From Nephromyces sp. MM_2019 (taxonomy: Eukaryota; Apicomplexa; Aconoidasida; Nephromycida): 19,085 bases of DNA. The notes under the pieces are model-generated. The model was given only the letters and a program-made list of their open reading frames with translations, was not told the DNA's origin and did not search any database. Numbering within the stretch: the stretch's first letter is position 1; each line of letters begins with the position of its first letter. Location: positions 1 through 19,085 of the forward strand of contig JADHZB010000318.1 in the NCBI GenBank assembly GCA_015657535.1, given 5' to 3'. The translations under genes were made by a program, and so were the position numbers. This document shows, one piece after another, positions 1 through 10,604 of the stretch.

Positions 1-1640
1 TATATATATATATATACGTAAAATTACATACATATATATATATATTGTATTGAAAAATATACAACAAAAAGGAATTCAGATTTGTTTTACAAGTTTTAGA
101 ATCAAAAGTTCCTTTAGCCTAAATGAAACATAAATAAATCCTAATTTTAATTAGGAGATGTGTAATTTAAGGACCTTAGCTTGTACACATCAAATATCAG
201 TTTTAGAAATAGTTTGAGCTAACAAAATTATTCATTGTTCAGTACAAGTTTCAACTATATAAGATATATATGTATAATTAAATTACAGTAGCTAAGCTTT
301 TTGCACATATTAGTTTATATATTGTTGTGGCATGATTTAAATGCAAAATTCAAAAAAACTTCGACATAATATATATATATATATATATAGTAGAATTGTG
401 TTTATTATAAGGACTATAAAATTCATACCCTTTATAACAGATAAATTTAGGATTTCTTTTATATATATATATACACTTATATACTATGTTTATCTAGATA
501 TACAACATGAGGATTTGATAGATATATTCCTACACATAGTCTCTTTTGACATTCAACTAGAGATACTCGAAAAAACTATTAAATTTTAATTGATAGTATA
601 TAGAAAAGTGTTATAATTAATTAGAAAAAAATTTGACTATAAAATTATTTCATGTATATACATATTTACACAGAAATAAAAAACATATATAAACACACTT
701 GGCTAAGATAGATACGAAAGAAACTAGTGTTTTTTACATGGCACTACACGTTTTAATAAGATAAAACATAAATTTAGTATATAATACTTATATATACAAC
801 TATAAACATACATACTAATATAACGAATATTCTATTTTGCATCCCACAGTGTGTGAGCAGGTGCATATTTTTTTATTTTTACTAGAAATTAATTAATTTT
901 TTTTTTTTTTTCATATTGACAAATTCAGATTATTTTTACTCATTCTTATGTTATGGTATAACATCATAAAACGAATGGTTTTACACACATGTGAAGGATT
1001 GTGTGTAAAAATCAACCATATTGATCAAGCTTTTGAACTCAACAACAGCCTGTATAATTTACATACAAAATTTCACACGAATTGTACACAATCGATTTGC
1101 AAAATTACAAATTAATTTGCACGAGTTGTAAGCTATTCGAGCATAAATTGATTCAAAAAAATTTCGTCTCACATGGGATGAAATACTGATATTTATTAGG
1201 TTTAAGCGCAGACGAGAGAACTCAAACAAAATTCGTATTATAAAAATTTTACAAGGTTTGTTATATGTTTGTATTGATCTAACATATCTATATCATATAC
1301 CTAACACACATATGAATTTTAACCTTTTGAAAGGTTATGTTTAAAAAGAATTTAAGATATAACCCACATTATTTATATAAATAAAAAGTTAAATCTATAA
1401 ACCATACATGCGTAAACTATTATTAGCATCAAACACACATAATAAGTGTAATTAATAGACACTTAAGCAATTCCTTTTATTTCTTATACACATTTTTTAA
1501 TTGTAGCATGCAGTAGCTTTGTTTTCAATTACATACTACACGACACCTAAGTTATAATCATTTCTATCATCTCTATACTATCAAATATGTAAACAAAAAT
1601 ATTTCCAATCATTTACACAATAGCACTAATATTAATTCTG
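1..1640. other. AT-rich intergenic region, no gene seen
   Basis: This stretch is almost pure A/T with short (TA)n runs, for example at 1-16 and 370-389, and poly-T near 897-911. Unlike the rest of the window it has few CA or TG repeats. An open frame from ATG 341 to 589 is rich in Ile, Tyr and Phe, as expected from AT-rich DNA, and has no recognisable motif. No tRNA box B or other RNA gene signature was seen. Confidence 0.6.
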
Positions 1641-1970
1641 ATATATGCTATATGCACCTCAAACTGAGAGCATATATACTATATTCACACATTCTCTAGT
1701 TAAAATATCTACACATTCTTACACGCTATCAACTTACTACCTAATACACCATTTTTTACCCATTAACTATCCACACACAATCTACGCACCAATAAATAAA
1801 AAAACATATACTACACACCACCCACATACCATCTACATATCACGTACCCACAATATACACACAACCCACGCACAATCTTACATCTTATACACAACTTTCC
1901 ATACCCTAACTACACACAACTCACACACGATCGCTTACACCATCCATACACAAACCACACACAATCACAG
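1641..1970. repeat. CA-rich degenerate repeat tract
   Basis: The + strand changes abruptly from AT-rich to a C/A-rich sequence of short CACAC and CCACA words. It is open in one frame over about 400 bases, but the predicted peptide is nearly all Thr, His, Asn, Tyr and Ile, which is what degenerate CA repeats encode. I do not call it a gene. Confidence 0.6.
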
Positions 1971-1971
1971 A

Positions 1972-2111
1972 CAGTCACGCACAATCACACACAACACAAA
2001 TAATTCCACACAATCACACACTACACACATAATTCCAAACAATCACACACAACACACATAATTCCACACAATCACACACAACACAGATAATTCCACACAA
2101 TCACACACACA
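1972..2111. repeat. 29-bp minisatellite, four units
   Basis: The word TAATTCCA recurs at 2001, 2030, 2059 and 2088, exactly 29 bases apart each time. Each unit holds ACAATCACACAC followed by an ACACA stretch and TAATTCC. Units differ by one or two substitutions, for example CCACAC against CCAAAC at 2030. The array grades into plain CA repeat on both sides. Confidence 0.85.
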
Positions 2112-2530
2112 CAGCCCACACACGATCAGCTCAAACAGCCTATCACTATATGTCGAGTTTTAGACTTAAAACTAGCTTTTAGTCAACAGTGGAGTAATGT
2201 ATAAAATTTTGTAGGTCCATAACATCACTTGTCTTCAATTCCAGCAGTGAAAGTTAATTTTTAATTGTGATAGAAGTGTGCACACAAAAGTTTATTGAAG
2301 AATATTTTTGTGTAAACGCCAAAACTAATATGTATGTAGCTTTGACTTGATTTCAAAAGTTTATGACTTAACGAAAGGATTTAAATAAACTTAAGATTAT
2401 AGAATACTCACACGCGCTTACACACATTTAAAACACGACACAAACGAGCTCAAATATAACTGAAATTTGCAAACCAATATAGCTTAAATAAGTCTACAAA
2501 AGTTCTTGCACAAATAGTCAAAACGCACAC
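2112..2530. other. Spacer with a non-repetitive block
   Basis: From about 2140 to 2520 the CA repeats stop and give way to about 380 bases of mixed, AT-rich sequence with no open frame of note. It could be unique spacer, an untranslated or RNA-coding segment, or remnant DNA. No family was recognised, and no Sm site, tRNA boxes or coding bias was seen. Confidence 0.4.
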
Positions 2531-2654
2531 ACACACACATACTTGCATACACACACACATACTTGCATACACACACACATGCACACACACACATATGCAT
2601 ACACGCACAGATACATGCATACACGCACAGACACATGCATACACGCACAGACAC
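2531..2654. repeat. Two adjoining 20-bp minisatellites
   Basis: At 2531-2580 the unit ACACACACATACTTGCATAC is repeated with an exact 20-base period, 2.5 copies. At 2595-2654 a second unit, ATGCATACACGCACAGACAC, is repeated three times with the same 20-base period; the first copy has one substitution (GATAC for GACAC). The two share a TGCATAC core, so one may have arisen from the other. Confidence 0.9.
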
Positions 2655-4545
2655 ATGCACAATCAAAAATAAACACATAAACACATACATACACACACAC
2701 ACACACACATACACACACTCACACATACACAGATGTGTTAATCACATACTAAACCTTCCTAAAAAGCATGCACAACAGCCTAGCTTAAGCATTTTCACAC
2801 TTGAATATAACCTGTGCTTCAAACAACCACAGCATAAGACCAATTATATAAAAATAAAGCACACACACACATACTGTATCATTCAAACATAATCATACAG
2901 TCGTCTCACATGCATCACCCACACAATCACACCGTCACACCATCTTCCCCACAATCAACACATACAATCACATAGCAGCGCATTTAATTTTTTTGACAAT
3001 TAATTGCACACATACTCACACACGGCCACATAAATACATCCACACAAAAAACAATACATATTTATACAACACTCCAATAGACATATACACACACACGAAT
3101 ATACACACACACATACTTACACACATACTCACAGACATACACACATACACACAAAGCCACGATATATATTTATCACATGCAAATATTTTTAGAGATATGG
3201 CCACGAATGCAATATGATTAGCTTACACAATTTATATATATATATATCCTTTGTGTCTGTGCTAAAATAGAATAATTCATTTTGTATACTAAATAACATT
3301 ACGAATATAATAAATTTTAAAAACTAAATGCACACACACATACATCCCTTTGCAGTCCCCACAAATCTACTTCCCCCCCACCACTCACATACACACAGCT
3401 AAATCATCGCTTTGTAATATTTAGCTTGTTTTAATTAAACAAAGCGCTACGAAAAATTCTGTCCAATTTGCACACACCATATACTCTAAACATACACACA
3501 CATAAAAACACCAAGAAATAAGCATATATAAAAGCAGAAAACATACTTGTACACACAAAAGCACACACAAAAACGCCTTATCCCTAACATCCTTAACACG
3601 CACCAAAAGTTCACACACACTTTATATACACGATCAAAAACCACATACACACATATTTCACAATTATATAAATTTCCTAGCATACCTACGGCACCAAACA
3701 CAGCTCATATCTTACCATACACAAATAAAACACACACACATACACACACACACACATATATATATACATATATATATATATCACACATATTAAAACACAC
3801 ACACACAAATCACTCAAAAGCAAATCACTCATACACCATCGCACACACACAAATCACACACGCATAAATCACACTCATTCACACGGTTAACACATACACA
3901 CAGTCATATACACACACGCAGCCCCCCACCCTACTATTTACCCAACTCATGACACAACCTAGCATTAATTGCCCCCTTAATTTCACACAACGCAAATTGT
4001 TATTAAGTAACATATACACTCACCACACATATATATATACACACCCCACATTCCAACGACACTTTTTTACACACTTAATTTGCCACACAAAACTTAATTA
4101 CACCTCACACAAATACACACATAGACAAACATAACATAACATATACACTCATAAACCATATAAACACAATATATATACATATACAAATTACATACACAAC
4201 ACAGACACCTTATATATATATATTTTACACATATAGATTAAATATATACATAATCACACAAAAAAACACACACACAAAATCACACACGCTACACTTTTTT
4301 TAATTTTATAATCGACAACTCATTTTGTACATTGAAATGATTATATAAAACAAACACTAGTTAAAGAAAGAACAATACACACACAAAACACATACAAAAT
4401 ATATATCCACACAAATACACGCTCACCCTAAAAAAAAAACCATTAACACTCAAAACACACAAACATACGAAAATAAAATTATATTCAAATCAAAAACAGT
4501 AATTTAAAAATTTTCAAATTTAATTTATAAATAAAACGTCCTTCC
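2655..4545. other. CA-rich intergenic spacer, no gene seen
   Basis: Nearly two kilobases of degenerate CACA/CATA words are broken by short AT-rich blocks (about 2740-2870, 3220-3330 and 4290-4370). Open frames on the + strand give only Thr/His/Ile/Tyr peptides, and those on the - strand give only Val/Cys peptides. Both are translations of CA repeat. Runs of plain (CA)n occur around 2690-2720 and 3728-3756. Confidence 0.6.
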
Positions 4546-4736
4546 TCCACACATTTTACATTTTTTCGTCATATTTTCAACCCCCATTTCACACACATTC
4601 CACACACAATCCACACACAATCCACACACATTCCACACACATTCCACACACATTCCACACACATTCCACACACATTCCACACATTTTACATTTTTTCGTC
4701 ATATTTTCAACCCCCATTTCACACACATTCCACACA
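4546..4736. repeat. Two 61-bp direct repeats flanking an 11-bp array
   Basis: Bases 4546-4606 and 4676-4736 are identical over 61 positions, offset by 130. Each contains TTTTACATTTTTTCGTCATA and a CCCCC stretch. Between them runs an array of the 11-base unit ATTCCACACAC, with two AATCC variants, which also forms the end of the first copy. This looks like a segmental duplication by slippage or unequal exchange around the small array. Confidence 0.9.
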
Positions 4737-4739
4737 TTT

Positions 4740-5720
4740 CAGACACTTTCCATACACATTTCACACATCTTAACTTGTCCACTAATTTACTATTTGGAGG
4801 ATACACACATCCTTACTTTTCCTCAAATAGGAGGACATATATTTTTTGAGCTACATATTTATAAACACAATTATTGACAACTGTGACATCACACACACAT
4901 ATATACACATATATACATATATATATAACACACACACACACACCTACATACCTAATACAATTCCTCCCATACATTATCTGGACACGAATTAATCTCTCTT
5001 TACACACTCTCCTCCAACTTTCTCATCCATAACACATCTTCCTCCCTCAGTCAACTACACTTGAGCACACATAATAACTTTTTTACCACATACACTCCCA
5101 CACAAACGGACTTTCATACACCTCCCCCTACACTCACACATCTCCCTACACATTCAAATCTCCCTACACACATCCTCCTACATACACAAGTCCCACACTC
5201 ATACGTCCCATACTCTTCCCCACCTTACTCCACCCACCCCCTACCTCACTCTAACAAATCATATACACACATACACATATTATCTCTTTTAAGAAAACCT
5301 TGTATATATTTACATATATACACACACATAATATTATATATGTAGACATTATTTATTTGTAGTGCATTATATTTGACCAATTTAGTAATGTATTTTTTTC
5401 ATTAAAACGATTCTTAATTAAAAACAAACTTGTCCATACACACACACACTATTTTATTATTGTATATATATATATATACATCTTGTTTCTAAAGACTACA
5501 CACACCATCCTTCTCAAAAATTTGGCAAAGTCTAATCGTCACACACACACCTTCAGGCTTGTAAATGTTAGTTAAATATTTATACACCATAATACTCAGA
5601 TCTTGTAAAATTGAATTATCTCCACACACACACACAATCAAAAGCACTATATACCCTCCCATATACTTATCTTTTCAACTACGATATTCACCTTGTCTTG
5701 CAGACATAACTTGAATTAAC

Positions 5721-5751
<31 letters not shown>

Positions 5752-5848
5752 CCTTTGTACATATGTATATATATATAATAATTTATTACTTATGTGTAAA
5801 TTTGTGTCATTCAGACTAATACTTCCTCAGTATATTTGACATTTCACT
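4740..5848. other. CA-rich spacer and upstream region of the A20/AN1 gene
   Basis: From about 4990 to 5250 the + strand is pyrimidine-rich, with repeated CTCCCTACAC and CACCTCC words; a Thr/Pro/His open frame there begins with TTG and is not convincing. A plain (AC)n run lies at about 5720-5751. Pyrimidine-AG sites near 5686-5701 and 5822-5829 could be acceptors of a 5' UTR intron upstream of the ATG at 5849, but nothing in the sequence proves it. Confidence 0.45.
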
Positions 5849-7029
5849 ATGAGTTCTGAACAGAAAGAACAGCCTGTGAGTATACAATTTACACACACAG
5901 ACACGAACACACACGCACACAATTCTTGCCTCATTTATACATTTATGCGACAACTCATAATTTCACATACATTTGAATTTTTTAAATTGAACGAGATTTG
6001 TATATACATTAAACAATTTTGAATGTATTTGAAATTATTATATATATAAACCTCGATATATTTTATAAAACTTTACTTATAAGCTTCACACACATACGTA
6101 TACATACATAAAACAAACAACCTCTCCCATCAGACGTTAAACTTTACACATTAATCTTTACACATTAAACTTTACACATTATACACTATACCTACACACA
6201 CGTATACACACATATTTCACAGTCTAGGCCCGTTTTGTGTGCAAAAAATTGCGGCTTCTATGGAAACCCTGCAAACAACAATTTATGTTCAAAATGTTAT
6301 AACGATTTCATACAAGAGAAGGGTGCCAATGTTACACACACACCTCGTATGGAAACAAACAATACCTTATCCTCCTCACAAGCTGATAATTTCAATATAA
6401 TAAATAATGATTCATCAGATATCAAGAAGGAAATACACAGAAATTCATCTATATGCTCTTCTTCTAGCCCTCCTACTCCCTTTTTACAAACTCACTCTCA
6501 CTCTGATTTATACACATCTCTGTCCTCTCCCCCCCCCACACATGTTGCCTCAACCATCACTATGGATGGGACCCAAATCTCGAATACACACACAGAGGAT
6601 AAACACACCTCTAGGGATACACACTCTCCATGTAATCGGTATACACCTACCACTATAGATACAAGTAATACACCTAAACAGACAGAAATAGAACCTACAG
6701 TTAATATGAGCCCTTCTACACCCTGTACACACCTTGATAATAGGCCCTATATAGCAGAAAGACCCCACACTACACATTGCACACACTGTGCTGTTGAACT
6801 CACACCTACAGATAACACACCCCCCAAACAAACTGATTTTTCACGCTGTTGGAAATGTAATAAAAAAGTGGGTTTATTAGGGTTAAGTTGTCGATGTAAT
6901 TTCGTTTTTTGTAGTCGACATTTACCTGCAGAAGAACACAGTTGCACATTCGATTATAAGGCATTTGACCGTGAACAATTACGTAAGAGTAACAACAAAG
7001 TTGTGGCCCAAAAGATGGAAAAATTGTAA
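5849..7029 (+). CDS. A20/AN1-type zinc-finger protein (two exons)
   Basis: Exon 1 is 5849-5875 (ATG, residues MSSEQKEQP). The intron is 5876-6222 (GTGAGT...CACAG, phase 0). Exon 2 is 6223-7029 and ends with TAA, giving 277 residues. Residues 15-34 are an A20 finger, C-x3-C-x11-C-x2-C, with the family core CGFYGNPANNNLCSKC. Residues 218-250 are an AN1 finger with the pattern CWKC, then CRC, then FCSRH, then HSC, and the usual basic tail ending KVVAQKMEKL. Proteins with this layout (plant SAPs, animal ZFAND5/6) bind ubiquitin or work in stress responses and proteasome delivery; that role is transferred from the family. The roughly 180-residue linker is Ser/Thr/Pro/His-rich and low in complexity, longer than in many homologues, with Thr-His runs made by CA repeats and an extra HCTHC motif. 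A start inside exon 2 would need a non-ATG codon, so the spliced start is preferred. Confidence 0.92.
5876..6222 (+). other. Intron of the A20/AN1 gene
   Basis: 347 bases, donor GTGAGT and acceptor TTTCACAG, phase 0. Removing it joins CCT to TCT and restores the residues just before the A20 finger. It holds CA repeats and, around 6137-6185, three copies of a CTTTACACATTA word. Confidence 0.85.
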
Positions 7030-7104
7030 CACACACACTACACGCACACCTTGTACACACATATATATATATATATATTTATATGTATATTTAGTCAAAA
7101 CATA

Positions 7105-7322
7105 CACACCTATAAAAGACACACACATACACCTATAAAAAAACACACACACACCTATAAAAGACACACACACACACCTATAAAAGACACACACACATAC
7201 ACACCTATAAAAAAAATACACACACACCTAAAAAAAAACTACACACACACCTATAGAAAAAACACACACACCTATAAAACACACACACCTATAAAACACA
7301 CACACCCACACCTATAAAAGAT
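7105..7322. repeat. CACCTATAAAA minisatellite, about ten units of ~23 bp
   Basis: The TATAAAA element (or a close variant) starts at about 7111, 7134, 7156, 7179, 7206, 7229, 7252, 7273, 7290 and 7313. Most intervals are 22-23 bases. Each unit is CACCTATAAAA followed by a variable A-run or GA and then CACAC. The array begins about 80 bases after the A20/AN1 stop codon, so it probably lies in the 3' UTR or just beyond. Confidence 0.85.
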
Positions 7323-8215
7323 ACACGTACACAATATATACACACAACACATTCACAAAATACACACAATACAAACACACACACATGAGCAACACACGAA
7401 GGCACACACACAACTCACATAAACACACACATTGTATATATAAGATTGAAGCTGTGTGTATATGTATATGTGTGTGTTTGATGTAATTACTCTGTTCTAA
7501 CAGGGGTTGAATTTGGGTGTATATGTGGTGACTGTGTGTAGAACTAGAATGAGAATGATTTACACCAGATTATCTGTTAAAATTTTTTTTATGTTATTCT
7601 GGTTATATAAATATATATAAATATATTTATTGAAGATGTGTGTACATTTTGTATAAATATCAACTTGCATGATCTGATCACATGGAGGCCGTCACACACA
7701 CACACATACACAACACATTTGCACTGTGTACGTTTATTCAAGTAAAAATCCCCAATGAATTATACACATTTTTGATATGACGAATACTTGTTAAACTTGG
7801 TAAACACACACACACACACACACTTGTAATAATTTCGGATAAACCTCTAGTCAATATATTAATCTGGTTATTCAAGTTTAGTAATTAAAAAAAATTAATT
7901 CATTTATACTTTACACACTATTGAACATCTACTGTGACACACACTCCAATTCCATGATTTTAGCAGGACCTGATATTTCACACACACATTACCCTTATAT
8001 ATATATATTTACATATATATTTAACATAATCATGCTAACCCTTTGATTAATATATACACACGCACATACATATATATATATATATATATATAAAATAGTA
8101 TATAACTGCTTTAGGCCTGTCATATACTTTTTATTTTAATTTTTCTTTACACTTGGATATATTTATTATGAAACTTAATACATAAGCAATACACATACAA
8201 AAAAGAACCCCCCCC
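7323..8215. other. Mixed CA/AT spacer, no gene seen
   Basis: CA-rich to about 7440, then a more complex block at 7440-7760 that briefly turns TG-rich, then AT-rich sequence with (CA)n at 7804-7824 and (TA)n at 8067-8092. An open stretch from about 7501 to 7620 after a CTAACAG site gives a short hydrophobic peptide with no ATG and no partner exon, so I do not call it. Confidence 0.5.
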
Positions 8216-8443
8216 CTCACACACACTACACACACACTACACACACACACTACACACACAAACTACACACACAAACTACACACACACAAACTACACACAC
8301 ACAAACTACACACACACAAACTACACACACAAACTACACACACACACACTACACACACACACACTACACACACACACACTACACACACACACTACACACA
8401 CACACACAACACACACACACACACACACACACTAAACACACAC
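8216..8443. repeat. CTACACACACAAA short-unit array
   Basis: A dense array in which ACTACACACACA is repeated about 15 times with variable numbers of CA pairs and optional AAA, ending in pure (AC)n near 8405-8432. A CCCCCCCC run lies just before it at about 8208-8216. Unit length varies between roughly 11 and 17 bases, so it behaves as an unstable microsatellite-derived array. Confidence 0.85.
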
Positions 8444-8940
8444 TACTTGTTAAATAAATTCATTAGTTATTACTACATTGAACAACTTTATTTAATAATC
8501 AAAGCAAAATTGTATTTTATTCATTTTCCCCCTAAGCCTGCAATTCCTTATTTTTTTAAAAAAAATAACTTTTAAGTTATTTTATAACAATCAGTTATTC
8601 ATTTGAAATATACATCATACACAGACAGTATGGATAACCTATTGTTAAGATTTAAACATACATAAACCCTTTTACACTCATCATATACACACACAAAGGG
8701 ATTATAAATACACACATACACCCCTTTCCCCCAAACATATATATATACATATAAATAACTTATAGAAAATCTATATTTCTATATATACACATATATATAT
8801 AAACTACCTCAGACACAATTCTATATATAGATTTACACTTGTTATAATATATATATATATATATATATATACAATTTCACACACACAAAAACACCCAAAA
8901 AACAATCCCCCTCTCTCCCCCCTCTCCAATCAACTACCCC
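8444..8940. other. AT-rich spacer, no gene seen
   Basis: Mostly A/T with short CA runs and a long (AT)n run at about 8846-8871, followed by a C-rich stretch with CCCCCTCTCTCCCCCCTC near 8908. No coding pattern was found on either strand. Confidence 0.5.
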
Positions 8941-9078
8941 TCCACACACACACACACACACACACACATACATACATACATACACACACACATACATACA
9001 TACACACACACATACATACATACACACACACATACATACATACACACACATACATACACACACACACACACACACAAA
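8941..9078. repeat. 20-bp CA/CATA minisatellite
   Basis: After (CA)n the unit TACACACACACATACATACA repeats in exact 20-base register at 8981, 9001 and 9021, with a shortened fourth copy at 9041, then (CA)n again. The - strand frames across it give only Val/Cys/Tyr/Met peptides, which is the translation of the repeat. Confidence 0.9.
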
Positions 9079-9500
9079 CAAATGTCTATATATATATAAA
9101 TATATATATATATAGTTACCCTACCCCCCCCTATTTCCAATTTATATATACACACAAACACTTGCAAGTAAATTATAGAGCAAGTTTAAACTAAAAAAAA
9201 AATATTGTATATTAAATAAACATAATTTTGAGAATTTTTTACTTGCCCATTTGAAATATGCTATTTAATTTCTTTATCCAATTTTCATATCTATTTTCTA
9301 AACACTATATATATATATATATTTTTACAAATATATATACATAAAATAGTGTGTGTACTACTTTATATATCTTTTGTAATTTTAAGTCAAACTTGATTTT
9401 TATTTTAAATTTTTTTTTTTTTCAAACAAAAATTTGAAATAAATAACCCAACTTTTATTTCCCACTAAAAATTAATAAATATTAGCATGTACTCTTACTT
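9079..9500. other. AT-rich spacer at the CA-to-TG polarity change
   Basis: AT-rich sequence with (TA)n at 9090-9113 and 9307-9322 and a poly-T at about 9410-9421. Upstream the + strand repeats are CA; downstream they become TG. No gene seen. Confidence 0.5.
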
Positions 9501-9664
9501 GGTGTGTGTGTGATGTGATGTGTGTGTGTGGTGTGATGTGTGCGTGTGTGGTTTGATGTGTGTGTGTGGTGTGATGTGTGTGTGTGTGGTGTGAAGTGTG
9601 TGTGTGTGGTGTGAAGTGTGTGTGTGTGGTGTGAAGTGTGTGTGTGTGGTGTGAAGTGTGTGTG
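9501..9664. repeat. 20-bp TG minisatellite (TGTGTGTGGTGTGAAGTGTG)
   Basis: Four identical 20-base units lie at 9581-9600, 9601-9620, 9621-9640 and 9641-9660. Degenerate earlier copies at 9501-9580 have GATG in place of GAAG. The - strand frame across it gives a Thr/His peptide, which is a translation of the repeat and not evidence of a gene. Confidence 0.92.
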
Positions 9665-10604
9665 TATGTATGATGTTAAGATATATATTGTGTGTGATAT
9701 TTGATACATGTGAACGATGTATATGCAAAGTATTATGTATGTGATTTTTGATGTACAAGACCTAGGAATTGTGCAAGAGATTTCATGTGAAGATATAGTG
9801 TGTAAGTGATATGTGTGTGTGTAAATAATAACCAAGTTAATTTATAAGGTTTATGTGATTTAAAACTGTACACTGTTTTAGAAGTTTAGATTTGAACACA
9901 CTAATCTAACTCATCAATACATTAAACATTGATTTGTATGAATTAATTATTGTCAAGCAAAACATACACACAACAAGTTTTCAAAACAGTGATAGTATAC
10001 TTGTTAAGAGAAATACACACATATATATACAGGTATTCAACAAAAGCACAAAATAACATATATATAATTATTTAAAATCAGAAAAATTTTCACATATAAT
10101 ATTAGCCTTAATCTTGTTTATAAATTCTTTAAAAGTTTAAAATGTGTGTGTAGAATGAACTTGGATAGCATGTTTTTAATAAATGTGTATGTATTATAAG
10201 CTATCATAAGTATAATAATGTGTAAATCAAAGTAAAGTAAGTATTGTAATGTGTGTTTAGGAATGGTTGACTAAAAGTAAGGTATATATCATAATGTGTG
10301 TGTGGAGTTGAGTATGTAAAAAAATGAGTGAACTTAAGGTGCATGTGTGTGTGGTAATTGTAATCATAAATAAATGTGTATTGGAAATATGTATATCCTT
10401 TTTTTTTAAATATATATATATCTATAGGTGTATTTGTAAGTGCGTATGTTCATTGTTTAAGAATCGTGAATTTACACATTGTATATCCAGATAAATTAAT
10501 GTGTATTATTCGATAGATGATGCATTTGATAAAGTCATAAGTTAACATTTAAATAACTCTAATATAATAAATTTTGGTATTTCAATGTGTTTGAGCAGGA
10601 ATGT
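9665..10604. other. Spacer between the convergent A20/AN1 and U1-70K genes
   Basis: TG-rich on the + strand to about 9830, mixed and CA-tinged at 9840-10080, then TG-rich again to about 10530. It would contain the 3' end of the U1-70K transcript on the - strand. No coding exon was found apart from the short U1-70K tail exon that starts at its edge. Confidence 0.5.

Noticed and set aside
341..589. 82-codon ATG frame rich in Ile and Tyr
   Set aside because: Its length is within chance for AT-rich DNA, part of it is (AT)n read as Ile-Tyr, and no motif or partner exon was seen.
1645..2061. 138-codon open frame rich in Thr, His and Tyr
   Set aside because: It is the translation of degenerate CA repeats, with no domain or complex segment.
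2140..2520. Non-repeat block considered as an ncRNA or pseudogene
   Set aside because: No conserved box, Sm site, strong fold or coding remnant could be named; only comparison with relatives could decide.
2450..2892. Overlapping frames on both strands, Cys/Val/Met-rich on - and His/Thr-rich on +
   Set aside because: Both are readings of the 20-bp CA arrays, and similar frames recur at every CA/TG tract in the window.
5061..5345. 94-codon Thr/Pro/His/Leu frame upstream of the A20/AN1 gene
   Set aside because: It starts with TTG, consists of CTCC/CACA words, and has no link by splicing to the A20 finger exon.
7495..7620. CTAACAG site followed by an open hydrophobic stretch of about 37 codons
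   Set aside because: It resembles an acceptor and exon, but no upstream exon or ATG in frame was found and the tail is AT-repeat.
9501..9664. Possible telomere-like TG repeat or CRISPR-like array
   Set aside because: The units are contiguous with no unique spacers, and the sequence is not a known telomere motif such as TTTAGGG.
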